DNA from: Symbiodinium natans
Lineage: Eukaryota; Sar; Dinophyceae; Suessiales; Symbiodiniaceae
Reading direction: 5' to 3'
Length of the DNA: 64,000 nucleotides
Assembly (NCBI GenBank): GCA_905221605.1
Contig: CAJNDS010002322.1
Coordinates: 412,081-476,080 of the forward strand
Shown: piece by piece, positions 1 to 10,749 of the stretch
How positions within the stretch are numbered: the stretch's first letter is position 1
Layout of the letters: each line of letters opens with the position of its first letter
Translations under genes and position numbers: made by a program
The notes under the pieces: generated by a model
What the model was told of the DNA's origin: nothing
Databases searched by the model: none
The model's input: only the letters and a program-made list of their open reading frames with translations

Positions 1-539
1 CTTAAGCAGCTGTTACTCCCTGATCCTGAACCCGCAACTCCCTCTAAACCTAAACACCCTACCCTATCAAGAACCCAAAGCCTACTTTTTTGGAGGGTTC
101 TTCCGAACCCTAAACCTTAAACCTTCAACCCTAAACCCTAAACCCTAAACCCTAAACCCCTAACCCTAAACCCTAAACCTACAAAGAAGTAGGTGTTGGG
201 CTCTCTCAAGGTAAACCCCTAAGCCCTGAACACCTCGGCTTCCTCAACTTCCACCAGCCCCCTACCCGGCAAAAGGAGGGGGTTTAGGGTTTAGGGTATA
301 GGGTTTAGGGTTAGGGTTTAGGGTTTAGGGTTTAGGGTTTAGGGTTTAGGGTTTAGGGTTTAGGGTTTAGGGTTTAGGGTTTAGGGTTTAGGGTTCAGGG
401 TTCAGGGTTCAGGGTTTAGGGTTCAGGGTTCAGCATCTCTGGTCCAAGCATTCACTAGTTGAGCAGCTTTCAAGGCCACAGGGGAATACCCACCCGCCCA
501 TTGGGTCCCACACCATTAGAAAATATCCAACTAAACCCT

Positions 540-1010
540 GGGGCCCCGACCCCCTGAAGATCCTAAACCCTCTCCTACTTATAATAATTTAAATGTTAAG
601 CACACTCGTGGTTTTAGGCAAGCCCCCGCCCGTGAAAATCCTAAACCCTAGGGCCCCGACCCCGTGAAAATCCTAAACCCTGGGGCCCCGACCCCCTGAA
701 AATCCTAAACCCTCTCCTACTTATAATTATTTAAATGTTAAGCACACTCGTGGTTTTAGGCACGCCCCCGCCCGTGAAAATTCTAAACCCTAGGGCCCCG
801 ACCCCGTGAAAATCCTAAACCCTGGGGCCCCGACCCCCTGAAAATCCTAAACCCTCTCCTACTTATAATAATTTAAATGTTAAGCACACTCGTGGTTTTA
901 GGCAAGCCCCCGCCCGTGAAAATCCTAAACCCTAGGGCCCCGACCCCGTGAAAATCCTAAACCCTGGGGCCCCGACCCCCTGTAGATCCTAAACCTCTCT
1001 CTACCTATAT
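540..1010. repeat. 142-bp tandem repeat, three copies plus a decayed fourth
   Basis: The motif TCTCCTACTTATAA recurs at 571, 713 and 855, an exact 142-bp spacing, with a decayed version near 997. Each unit holds an AT-rich core, the phrase CACTCGTGGTTTTAGGCA and two GGGGCCCCGACCCC blocks separated by CCTAAACCC. It resembles a subtelomere-type satellite. No coding potential is visible. Confidence 0.9.
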
Positions 1011-1119
1011 AAATTTAAACCTTAAGGTGGAGCCAAAACCGGACCCCCCCCGGACCCCTTCAATTTTAAAGGCAAAATAGTCTGGCGTCGTGTGAGCACC
1101 AACCTTCCCCCTCGACGCC

Positions 1120-2215
1120 AGTGAAAAACCCGAACCCTGGCCCCGAGCCCGTGAAAAAAAAGCCAGTGAACAACCTGAACCCTGGGGCCCCGATGCCCGA
1201 GAAAACCCTGAATTTGATGTTCGAGGGCGGGTTGGGGAAAATTCAGGTCCTTACTAGGTCTCCGAAGCCAGTGAAAAACCGAACCCTGGCCCCTCGACGA
1301 GTGAAAAACCTGAACCCTGGCTCCTCACCGTGGAAAAAAAACCAGTGAAAAACCTGAACCCTGGGGCCCCGACGCCCGGTTTTATTGGGTCTCCGAAGCC
1401 AGTGAAAAACCTGAACCCTGGCCCCCCGACGCCAGTGAAAACCCGAACCCTGGCCTCTCGAGGCTGTGAAAAAAAACAGTGAAAAACCTGAACCCTGGGG
1501 CCTCAGGTCCTTACTAGGTCTCCGAAGCCAGTGAAAAACCGAACCCTGGCCCCTCGACGAGTGAAAAACCTGAACCCTGGCCCCTGGAGCCCGTGAAAAA
1601 AGAAACAGTGAAAAACCTGAAGGAACGCCCACGCCCGTGAAAAAGCTGAACAACCAGTGGAAAACCTGAAAAACCAGTGAAAAACCCGAACCCTGGCCCT
1701 TCGAGAGGCCAGTGAAAATCCTGAACCCTGGCCCCTCGAGCAAAAAAACAGTGAAAAACCTGAACCCTGGAGCCCCCACACCTACGAAAAAACTGAACAA
1801 TCGGTGGAAAACATGGAAAACCGGTGAAAAACCTGAACCCTGGCCCTTCGAGGCCAGTGAAAAACCTGAACCCTGGCCCCTCGATGCCGGTTTGTGTGCA
1901 AATCCACGAAGGTTTGTGTGCAAATCCACGAAGGTTTGTGTGCAAATCCACGAAGGTTTGTGTGCAAATCCACGAAGGTTTGTGTGCAGAAGGTTTGTGT
2001 GCCACGAAGGTTTGTGTGCAGATCCACGAAGGCCAAAACATTATATAAGGTTAATGGCCTTCGTGGATTTGCACACAAACCTTCGTGGATTTGCACACAA
2101 ACCTTCGTGGATCTGCACACAAACCTTCGTGAATTTGCACACAAAACCGTTGAAAAACCTGAACCCTGGCCCCCCGACGCCGTTGAAAAACCTGAACCCT
2201 GGCCCCTCCAGGCCG
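1120..2215. repeat. About 33-bp minisatellite built on GTGAAAAACCTGAACCCTGG
   Basis: The phrase GTGAAAAACCTGAACCCTGG followed by CCCCTCGA-like sequence is repeated many times with point variation between 1120 and about 1890 and again at 2149-2215. Long open frames on both strands here are by-products of the repeat and are not called as genes. Confidence 0.85.
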
Positions 2216-2262
2216 ATTTGTGTGCAAATTCACGAAGGTTTGTGTGCAAATCCACGAAGGGG
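1890..2262. repeat. 22-bp repeat arranged as a large palindrome
   Basis: The unit GTTTGTGTGCAAATCCACGA occurs about seven times in direct orientation from 1890 to 2035, about four times as its reverse complement from 2058 to 2140, then twice in direct orientation at 2214-2260. The two blocks face each other around an AT-rich centre at about 2036-2058 that itself begins and ends with GGCC. The transcript or single strand could fold into a long hairpin. Confidence 0.85.
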
Positions 2263-2339
2263 TTTAAGGTTTAAATATATATAGGAGAGGTTTAGGGTTT
2301 GGGGTTTAGGGTTTAGGGTTTAGGGTTTAGGGTTTAGGA

Positions 2340-3120
2340 TGATATACGGCATAGAATTCCCTTAAGCGGCTCTTCTAGAGGAATAGAATGTGCCCAAATT
2401 CCCTCATCCCTTCTGAAGAGCCGGTAAGCCAAGGTATCTTCGGTGCACCCTTTGCACGTGCACCACCGCTCCCATCGCGGGCCGGGAGGGGGTAGGGCTC
2501 TGTAGCTCTTCAAAGTCCTCTGTTAAGTGAAGTGTTTAGGCCTTAGGAACTTCGGGGCTAAACACGAAACCCTAAACCCTGAGCTCTATAAACCCTTAAA
2601 CCCTAAACCCCTAACCCTAGAGGCTTCAGGGGTTCTAAGTTCTAGGGAAGCCACGCAAACGGCTCTTCGCAAGGCTGAGGTTTCAGGGTTGAAGGTTTAG
2701 GGTTTAGGGTTCAGGGTTCAGGGTTTAGGGTCGGTACTCTGAAGGCGTTTTTGGGCTACCTGCAAGTAACCAATTTGGCTGTTCGCTCAGCTAGCCGTGG
2801 GCGTCTTGGTACATGAGAGCTCTGCACCCTGCGATGGTACGGTTTAGGGTTTAGGGCCAAATTTGCCTGAGTCTGGGGGTAGCAGCCCATTCCCTCCTTG
2901 CGCCAGCTGGGGTAAAGTCAGGCGCAGCGATCCCAGATATATTTGGCCACTAGCTTGTGCTGGAGCGATTTAGGATTTAGGGTTTAGGGTTTAGGGTTTA
3001 GGGTTTAGGGTTTAGGGTTTAGGGTCTAGGGATGAACCCCAGAACCTTTTGGAGACCCCGAGCCCAAGGCACCCGACAACCACCATTAGCCTAAGAACCC
3101 CCAAGGATTGCAAGATAATA
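2340..3120. other. Spacer with degenerate arrays, no gene seen
   Basis: Mixed unique sequence broken by short TTTAGGG/CCCTAAA arrays at 2570-2610, 2699-2735 and 2969-3026. I see no exon-like open frame with splice-like edges that I would defend. Confidence 0.5.
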
Positions 3121-3122
3121 TT

Positions 3123-3215
3123 CCCATTTAGGGTTTTTTTAACGTTAAAAAACCCCTAATTTAGGGTTTTTTAACGTTAAAATTTAGGTTTTTTTACCGT
3201 TAAAAAACCCTAAAA
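3123..3215. repeat. Nested inverted repeats around AACGTT
   Basis: Three palindromic centres of the type TTTTTAACGTTAAAAA lie within 90 bases, linked by TTTAGGG and CCCTAAA halves. The segment could form small cruciforms. Nothing coding is seen. Confidence 0.6.
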
Positions 3216-3845
3216 GATAATATCCCCTTCATTCCCTTCAAAAGGCAGAGTATTCTTAACTTGCTTCGGGTGGTCTTAAGCAAATAGGTAGATAAGCCCC
3301 TGAAGCCGCAGTGTTCCTTCGATTTTCGAGGTTCCAGCACCAGCTCTAGAAATTTTCAGTTTCTGGTGCCCAAGCACCTCACGAGATCTCGGAGACGCCG
3401 TGCCTTCACGCAGATCCCGCCTCACCATTCTGGGTTTGGGGCTTTGGGTTCTTCATGCCATTTTTACCTAAGCCCGACCCGGAGAACCCTAAGTTGGAGG
3501 TTCGGTACTTAAAAGGAGGGTTGTACGCTCCCTACATAGGGTTAAAAGCATACGACCAAACCCTACTCATAGCTACCAATACACCTCCAAGAAGACCCGT
3601 AATCCTAGGGTCCCAAGTATGGGGCCCTTGATTTGGATCCCCTTGTGAAAGCCCCTTAGATAGTACAGGGCCCATACTTCGGATCCCTATAGACAAGGGT
3701 AAGGGACCCGACTAAGGGTGGTCCGACCTAAGGCTTTGGCGCTGGCTGGCTAACCTTCAACCTTTTGGGGCAGGATGAAATCCCACAAAAAAAACAGAGG
3801 TAAACCTCTTTTCCCCGAAGGAACTCAGCACCTAAGTTGGTGAAT
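3216..3845. other. Unique spacer, no gene assigned
   Basis: Largely non-repetitive sequence with decayed inverted-repeat fragments (for example the paired GGGCCC-containing phrases at 3600-3700). No open frame with convincing splice edges was found. Confidence 0.4.
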
Positions 3846-3945
3846 CCCTAAACCCTAAACCCTAAAACCCTAAAACCCTAAAACCCTAAACCCTAAACCC
3901 TATACACCCTAAACCCTAAACTCTGACATCCCCTGCGTCTGTCAG

Positions 3946-4017
3946 CGCATGGCGACTCTATCTTCGAAGAGCAATGCAAGCAGTGCCATCTGTTGTCGGG
4001 GGCTCCGTCTAAAGGAG
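3946..4017 (+). CDS. Exon candidate with class I cytochrome c heme motif
   Basis: After the acceptor CTGTCAG a frame reads HGDSIFEEQCKQCHLLSGAP then SKGG and ends at a GC-type donor (GGAG then GCC). CKQCH is at 3975-3989. The spacing matches mitochondrial-type cytochrome c around the heme site: Gly, then Ile-Phe, three residues, then CxxCH (Gly6, Ile9, Phe10, Cys14, Cys17, His18 in horse numbering). Known role of the family: soluble electron carrier between complexes III and IV. A CCCTAAA array precedes the exon and a TTTAGGG array follows. I could not find the remaining exons with GPNLxG or the Met ligand, so a decayed fragment or another c-type cytochrome is possible. Confidence 0.55.
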
Positions 4018-4623
4018 GCCACGTGCAACCGAGACCCTGAGCCCGAAACCCATTAGGGTTCAGGGTTTAGGGTTTAGGGCTTAGGGCTTAGGGCTTAGGG
4101 CTTAGGGCTTAGGGTTTAGGGTTTAGGGTTTAGGGTTTAGGGTTTAGGGTTTAGGGTTTAATTAGGGTTTACACCGTGACCCGTAATGACCCGTAAACCC
4201 TACTTGGCGCCCAGACCCTGAAGCCTCCACACCCCGTTTCGGGTTTAGGACTCAGGGTCCTTAAAGCCCTAGCCCTCACCGCATACGCCCTGTAGCTGTA
4301 AGAAAAACTTGGCCTAAAAGGGGTTGCTATATAGTAACTTTAGGGCCCAAGTGTCATTACACTACACAGGTACATGAACCCTGCGGGAAGCCCGAAGCCA
4401 GTGTAGGACCATTGGACACTTGTGGGGCTCCGGGCGAAGGGATTTTTTCCCCGTTCTGCCTTCCGACAGGGTTGGGTTCCTAGGTTTAAGTTATGGTTTC
4501 GGGGGAAGCAAGTTTCAGATGTGGGGCTTTCGTCCAAACCCTAAACCCCAAACCCTAACCCCAAACCCCAAACCCTAAACCCTAAACCTAAACCCCAAAC
4601 CCTAAACCCTAAACCCTAAAGAG

Positions 4624-4673
4624 ATTGGGGTGCCTTCCGCCATCGGGTGGCCAGCATCATTGCTTCGATGCAG
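4624..4673 (+). CDS. Short exon candidate, unknown protein
   Basis: Frame reads (x)WGAFRHRVASIIASMQ between an AAAGAG acceptor and a GT donor (ATGCAG then GTAGGC). A CCCTAAA array precedes it and a TTTAGGG array follows. It is not recognisable and does not look like the rest of the cytochrome c at 3946. Confidence 0.4.
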
Positions 4674-4864
4674 GTAGGCGCGCGCGGAGCCGAAAAAAAC
4701 TCTCCTGCACATGTGGGTTTAGGGTTTAGGGTGTAGGGTTTAGGGTTTATATTAGGGTTTAGGGTTTAGGGTTTAGGGTTTAGGGTGCCAGTCCCTCTCT
4801 GGGCCAGGATTTTTCTTTATAAAAGGTGTGGCTCGGGCCTCCTTTTTTTAAAAGGTGTGGCTCG

Positions 4865-5100
4865 TCCCCCCCCCCCCCCCCGCTACTGGTCCCCTTGGTC
4901 CTCTGGTCCCCTGGTCCCGTGGTCCCCTTGGTCCTGTCGTCTGGTCCCGTGGTCCTCTGCTCCCCTGGTCCCGTTGTTCCCCTGGTCCCGCAGTCCTCTG
5001 GTCCCCTGGTCCCGTGGTCCCCTTGGTCCTGTCGTCTCGTGGTCCCGTGGTCCTCTGGTTCTGCGGTCCTCTCGTCCTGTGGTCTCGCGATCCCTGATCT
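4865..5100. repeat. GGTCC-rich minisatellite
   Basis: After a C tract at 4866-4881, phrases such as CTCTGGTCCCCTGGTCCCGT repeat with slips until about 5095. Open frames on both strands are low complexity and are not genes. Confidence 0.85.
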
Positions 5101-5212
5101 TGATTTATGATATAATACATCATATATTGCAAAATATAGTTTGCAATGTGATATATATATATATTATACATATATACATGTATATTAAACAAATATAAAT
5201 AAATAAATATAA

Positions 5213-5246
<34 letters not shown>

Positions 5247-5325
5247 TACATTACATATTATATATATATATATTATATATATATATATATATATATTTTT
5301 ATATAACATACAGTACATAGCATAT
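5101..5325. repeat. AT-rich TA-dinucleotide tract
   Basis: TA-rich microsatellite sequence with (TA)n runs at 5148-5164, 5213-5232 and 5262-5297. Confidence 0.85.
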
Positions 5326-5329
5326 AGTA

Positions 5330-6932
5330 TAAAATGGGGGGGCTGCGCCCCCCCCCCCCCCCCAACCCCCCCGGTTTTAAAGCCGTGCAAGCTTGTTCCA
5401 AAGCATATGAACCTTTCATGCAAGCATTGAGTTTGCAAATGGGGGGGGCTGCGCCCCCCCCACCCCCCCCGCTTTTTTGAGCTGTGCAAGCTTGCTTCAA
5501 AGCATATGAATCTTGAAACCTACATGCAAGCATTGAGTTTGCAAATGGGGGGGGGCTGCGCCCCCCCAACCCCCCGCTTTTTTAAGCCGTGCAAGCGCAT
5601 ATGAGTCTTTTTGAAACCCATCATGCAAGCATTGAGTTTGCAAATGGGGGGGGCTGCGCCCCCCCCAACCCCCCGCTTTTATAAGCCGTGCAAGCTTGCT
5701 TCAAAGCATATGAACCTTGAAACCTACATGCAAGCATTGAGTTTGCAAATGGGGGGGGGGCTGCGCCCCCCCCAACCCCCCCACTTTTTTAAGCATTGCA
5801 AGCTTGCTTCAAAGCATATGAATCTTGATACCCATCATGCAAGCATTGAGTTTGCAAATGGGGGGGGCTGCGCCCCCCCCCCCAACCCCCCCGCTTTTTA
5901 AAGCCGTGCAAGTTTGCTTCAAAGCATATGAGTCTTGAAACCTACATGCAAGCATTGAGTTTGCAAATGGGGGGGGGCTGCCCCCCCTCCAACCCCCCCG
6001 CTTTCTTAAGCCGTGCAAGCTTGTTTCAAAGCATATGAATCTTTTTGAAACCCATCATGCAAGCATTGAGTTTGCAAATGGGGGGGGCTGCCCCCCCCCC
6101 CCAACCCCCCCGCTTTTTTAAGCCGTGCAAGCTTGCTTCAAAGCGTATGAATGTTGAAACCTACATGCAAGCATTGAGTTTGCAAATTGGGGTGGCTGCG
6201 CCCCCCCCAACCTCCCCGCTTTTTTGAGCCGTGCAAGCTTGCTCCAAAGCATATGACTCTTGAAACCTACATGCAAGCATTCAGTTTGCAAATCGGGGGG
6301 GGCTGCGCCCCCCCCCAACACCCCCGCTGTTAAAGCCGTGCAAGCATGTTTCAAAGCATATGAATCTTTTTGAAACCCATCGTGCAAGCATGAGTTTGCA
6401 ATTGGGGCTGCGCCCACCCCCAACCCCCCCCGCTTTTTAAGTCCGTGCACGTTTGCTTTCAAAGCATATGAGTCCCCTGGAAACCTACATGCAAGCATTG
6501 AGTTTGCAAATGGGGGGGGCTGCGCCCCCCCCAACCCCCCCGCTTTCTTAAGCCGTGCAAGCTTGTTTCAAAGCATATGAATCTTTTTGAAACCCATCAT
6601 GCAAGCATTGAGTTTGCAAATGGGGGGGGCTGCCCCCCCCCCCCAACCCCCCCGCTTTTTTAAGCCGTGCAAGCTTGCTTCAAAGCGTATGAATGTTGAA
6701 ACCTACATGCAAGCATTGAGTTTGCAAATTGGGGTGGCTGCGCCCCCCCCAACCTCCCCGCTTTTTTGAGCCGTGCAAGCTTGCTCCAAAGCATATGACT
6801 CTTGAAACCTACATGCAAGCATTCAGTTTGCAAATCGGGGGGGGCTGCGCCCCCCCCCAACACCCCCGCTGTTAAAGCCGTGCAAGCATGTTTCAAAGCA
6901 TATGAATCTTTTTGAAACCCATCGTGCAAGCA
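5330..6932. repeat. About 108-bp satellite, some 14 copies, with a G-run/C-run palindrome
   Basis: Each unit contains GAGTTTGCAAAT, then a palindrome of 7-9 G, CTGCGC and 7-9 C, then AACCCCCCCGCTTTTTTAAG, CCGTGCAAGCTTGCTTCAAA, GCATATGAATCTT and GAAACCTACATGCAAGCATT. Copies start near 5430, 5535, 5634, 5737, 5847, 5957, 6067, 6177, 6283, 6391, 6500, 6610, 6720 and 6826. A block of about 395 bp at 5998-6392 recurs at 6540-6934, shifted by 542 bp, so a recent segmental duplication overlies the tandem array. Open frames here are repeat artefacts. Confidence 0.92.
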
Positions 6933-6934
6933 TA

Positions 6935-7800
6935 CATATAATCATTTACACACATATATACATATATACATACATAAACATATATATATATATACATATA
7001 CATATATATACATATATACATATATACATATATACATATATACATATATGCATATATACATATATACATATATACATATATACATATATACATATATACG
7101 TATATACGTATATACGTATATACATTTCTACGTATATACATTTCTACGTATATACATATAGACATATATACATATATACATATATACATATATACATATA
7201 TACATATATACATATATACATAAATACATATATACATATATACATATATACATATATACATATATACATATATACATATATACATATATACATATATACA
7301 TATATACATATATACATATATACATATATACCTATATACATATATATATATACCATATATACGTATATACGTATTACCTATATACGTATCTACATATATA
7401 CAATATACCTATATAACAATATACATATATTTATTATATACTTATATATACATAATATTTTTGCTCATATATCGAATATATACATTATCTATATATACAA
7501 TTAATATGTATATATACATAATATATATAGACATATATATATATACATTAATACTATATATATATAACATATATATACATATATATATATATATACATTA
7601 TACCTTTTCTCCTAACATATACATATATATATATATACAATACATCTATTACATGTATATACATATATATATATCATTTTATATATAAGATACTCGATAT
7701 ACATATATATATACATATTAAATACATATCGATATACATATATATAACATATATATATATACATATATATAATATATACATTATCTATCTTATACATAAA
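6935..7800. repeat. CATATATA microsatellite field
   Basis: Nearly pure CATATATA-type repeat with small variants (ACGTATAT near 7100-7150, AT-rich and less regular after 7350). The Tyr/Ile/Met/Cys open frames on both strands are not genes. Confidence 0.95.
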
Positions 7801-8035
7801 TATGCTACCCTCCCCCCCCCCCCCCCCCCAGGAGAATCTACCTTTTCAGGTAATCTTGGATCTTGGATGGGTTTAGGGTTTAAGGTTTAGGGTTTAGGGT
7901 TGAGTGATGGTACCCCCCCCCCCCAATCTTATGGTTCGAGGCGTACCGTCCTTCCTTCTCCATTATCTGCAATTGATATACAGTACATATACCCTATATA
8001 CATACATGATGTGGGCACTTATCCTACTTTGTCTT
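7801..8035. other. C tract and mixed spacer
   Basis: A C run at 7811-7830, a short TTTAGGG array at 7868-7900, a second C run at 7912-7924, then AT-rich sequence. No gene seen. Confidence 0.5.
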
Positions 8036-9150
8036 TGCTTTTCCTAGCCCTATGGGATTTAAAGTTCAAGAGTTTAAGCCTCAAGCCCTATAGGGTTACA
8101 AGGTTCTGTTACTGTAGTGTTTAGCGGGTTTAGGGTTTAAGGATTCTAAACGTGAGCCCTGTAAGGCTTCCGGGTTTGTCGTTAAAACAGTAAAGGGGTT
8201 AAAACCCTACAAGGTTTCGGGTTACGATTTTTAAATTCCTAAGTCTTAAACCACAAAAGGGTAAACCATGTAGGGTTTAAGCCCTATAAGGGCTAGCCCC
8301 GATAGGGTTCTAGAGATACACCCTGAATAACCCTAAAGCTTTACATCCTATAGGGTTTAAATATTTCAACCTAAACCCTAAACCTTGAAACCTATAGAGT
8401 TTAAAGGCCACCTATTCGGTTTAAATACCTAACCCTATAGGGACTCTATAGGGTTTAAGGTTCAAGCCTTTAGGGCTACAGATTGAATGCCCAAGCCTTA
8501 GGTTTTAATCACTAGATCTTGCACCTGTAAAATCCTATGGGGCTTGCAGATTGTAATGCCTAAACCTCAAGGCTAAATTCCTAAACTTCATTCGCCTTCA
8601 AAACCTAAGGTCTGGGCATTTATACTTTTAGCGCCTTTAGGGTTAAGACCTTGGAACCTTCATAGGGTTTTAGGGTTCTGACCCTAAAGGGTTTAGGGTG
8701 AGGTTGAAATGTCTAAACCTTAAACACTTAAGGTTTAAACTCTATGGGCTTAGGTTTGAATGCATGAGTCTTAATTAAACCCTGAACCTTTACACCTTAA
8801 ACCTATAGGGTTTAAAGGTTAAGGGCTTAGGTTCAATTGCCGGTTAAATGCCTGAATCTTAAACCTGTACGGTTTAAAAGTTAAGGGTTTTGGTTTAATT
8901 TCCGGCTTAGATTTGAAATCCTTACATCTTACACCCTAAACCTTTAAACCTTAACCCTATAGGGTTTAAAGGTTAAGGGTTAAGTTTAGTTGCTTAACCT
9001 TGAAACCCCATAGGGTTTAAAGGTGTAGGGTTTAAGGTGTAGCCCTAGATCCTATAGGTTTAAGGCATAGCGATTAAAACCCTAAACCTGTAGGGTGTCG
9101 GGGCTTCTCTTAAATCCTGAAAGCCTTAAAGCCTTAACCCCGATAGGGTT
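8036..9150. repeat. Field of degenerate CCCTATAGGGTTTAA palindromes
   Basis: The 10-base palindrome AACCCTATAGGGTT or near variants recur about fifteen times (for example near 8088, 8283, 8349, 8434, 8447, 8806, 8954 and 9009), usually followed by TTAAGG or TTTAAA. Spacing is irregular. This differs from the simple 7-mer arrays because each unit is self-complementary. No coding frame is seen. Confidence 0.7.
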
Positions 9151-9231
9151 TTAGAGACAAGCCCAGCCCAAACAACCCTTAACCTTAAGAAAAAAACCCT
9201 GGAGCTGGAGCGGGAGCGGAGCGGAGCGGAG

Positions 9232-9232
<1 letters not shown>

Positions 9233-9267
<35 letters not shown>

Positions 9268-9337
9268 ACCACAGGTCCCAAGGCCAAGTTGGAAGAACCC
9301 CCCGCCCCCCCCCCCCCCCCCCCTCCCCCCCCCCCAC
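9233..9337. repeat. Long G run followed by long C run
   Basis: About 33 G at 9234-9266 are followed 30 bases later by a mostly-C stretch at 9299-9337, making a possible G-run/C-run hairpin. Open frames with poly-Gly or poly-Pro are artefacts. Confidence 0.85.
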
Positions 9338-9589
9338 CTAAGCAACCCGACTGCCTATAAGCAACCCAACTGCTTCTAAGCAACACACCTAAAACAAAAG
9401 ACAAACTCTTATACCTCATCCTCTGGATATGGAAATCTGAAACTCTCATCATGTAGAGATTGAAATGCGAATCTTGTTGAAGATGAGAGGGTAAGAATCT
9501 ATACGAAAGCGTTAGAGGTATCTTCAACCCGATACGAAAAAGCTACAGGTGTCTTAAACCCCCACCCTTTGGAGGTAGATTCTCCAGGG

Positions 9590-9723
9590 GGGGGGGGGGG
9601 GGGTACCATATATATATACATATATATACATATATATACATATATATATATACATATATATATACATATATATACATATATATACATATATATATATACA
9701 TATATATTCATATATATATATAC

Positions 9724-9754
<31 letters not shown>

Positions 9755-10125
9755 CATATACATACATATACATATATATACACATATACATATATATATA
9801 TATACATATATACATATATATACATATATATATACATTATATATATATATATACATATATATATACATATATATATACATATACATATACATACATATAT
9901 ACATATATACATATATACAAATATTCATATAAACATATACACATATACACATATACACATATACACATATATACATATATACATATATATATACATATAT
10001 ACATATATACATATATACATATATGCATATATGCATATATACATATATACATATATACATAGATACATAGATACATAGATAATAGATACATATACATAGA
10101 TACATAGATAGACAGATAGATAGAT
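9590..10125. repeat. Second CATATATA microsatellite field
   Basis: A G run at 9590-9603 leads into about 500 bp of ATATATACAT-type repeat, ending in GATA-type repeats at 10060-10125. Both strands carry long artefactual frames. Confidence 0.93.
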
Positions 10126-10244
10126 AGTGTATTATTTTTTTAAATTTTAAATAGCATATTATCATATACAATTTTCACAATAATAAATATAGGTAAATAA
10201 CAATTGTTATATACATGTTTATATAACAGCATATGATTTATATC

Positions 10245-10705
10245 CAACCTCTGAAAACACAGACAGGCTGCTATTTGCAGTATTTGCAGTGTCTGACAAC
10301 GCAGAAATGCTGCCATTTACAGTATCTGAAGCCTCTGAAAACACAGCAATGCTGCGGTTTAGTGCCCTTCGTTGCAGCGTTTGAAAAACCCAGAAATGCT
10401 GCTATATACATTTTATGTCAGAAATGCTGCTACGTACAGTATTTGCAGCCAGAAATTCTGCTATTTACAGTATGTGAAGCTTCTGACTACGCAGAAATGC
10501 TGCTATTTGCAGTATTGGAAGCCGCTGACAACACAGAAATGCTGCTATTTACAGTCTTGGAAGCTTCTGACAACGCAGAAATGCAGCTATTACAGTATTT
10601 GAAGTCTCTGACAACGCAGAAATGCTGCTATTTATAGTATTGGTACAGAATTTGCAGCCTCTGACAACGCAGAAATGCTGCTATTTACAGTATTTGCGAA
10701 GCCAA
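10245..10705. repeat. 42-bp repeat, about 11 copies, with a 14-codon period
   Basis: The unit is CAGAAATGCTGCTATTTACA followed by GTATTTGCAGCCTCTGACAACG. Most units are 42 bp with a few indels. Because 42 is a multiple of three, a frame from 10233 to 10637 stays open and would encode repeats like LTTQKCCYLQYLKP. I treat it as a minisatellite that happens to be open. A repeat protein is possible but there is no other support. Confidence 0.75.
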
Positions 10706-10749
10706 GCTGAGCCACACCTTTAAAAAAACGCGTCCGAGCCACACCTTAA

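Larger units (their letters stand above)
4821..10747. repeat. Satellite island bounded by inverted AAAAGGTGTGGCTCG motifs
   Basis: The motif AAAAGGTGTGGCTCG occurs at 4821-4835 and 4850-4864. Its reverse complement occurs at 10709-10721 and 10735-10747, with similar spacing inside each pair (29 and 26 bp). Between them lie satellites of types seen nowhere else in the window. This could be one insertion with paired terminal motifs, or coincidental copies of a short repeat. No transposase-like frame was found inside. Confidence 0.55.

Noticed and set aside
1890-2262. CRISPR-like array of a 22-bp repeat
   Set aside because: Units are directly adjacent without unique spacers and the copies invert. 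The context is eukaryotic.
1243-2284. Overlapping open frames of 60-230 codons on both strands
   Set aside because: They follow the 33-bp and 22-bp repeats and translate to simple repeats in every frame.
9126-9345. Gly/Pro-rich protein frames around the G and C runs
   Set aside because: They depend entirely on homopolymers.
4848-10097. Many open frames on both strands (poly-Pro, poly-Gly, Tyr-Ile repeats)
   Set aside because: They arise from C/G runs, the 108-bp satellite and CATATATA repeats.
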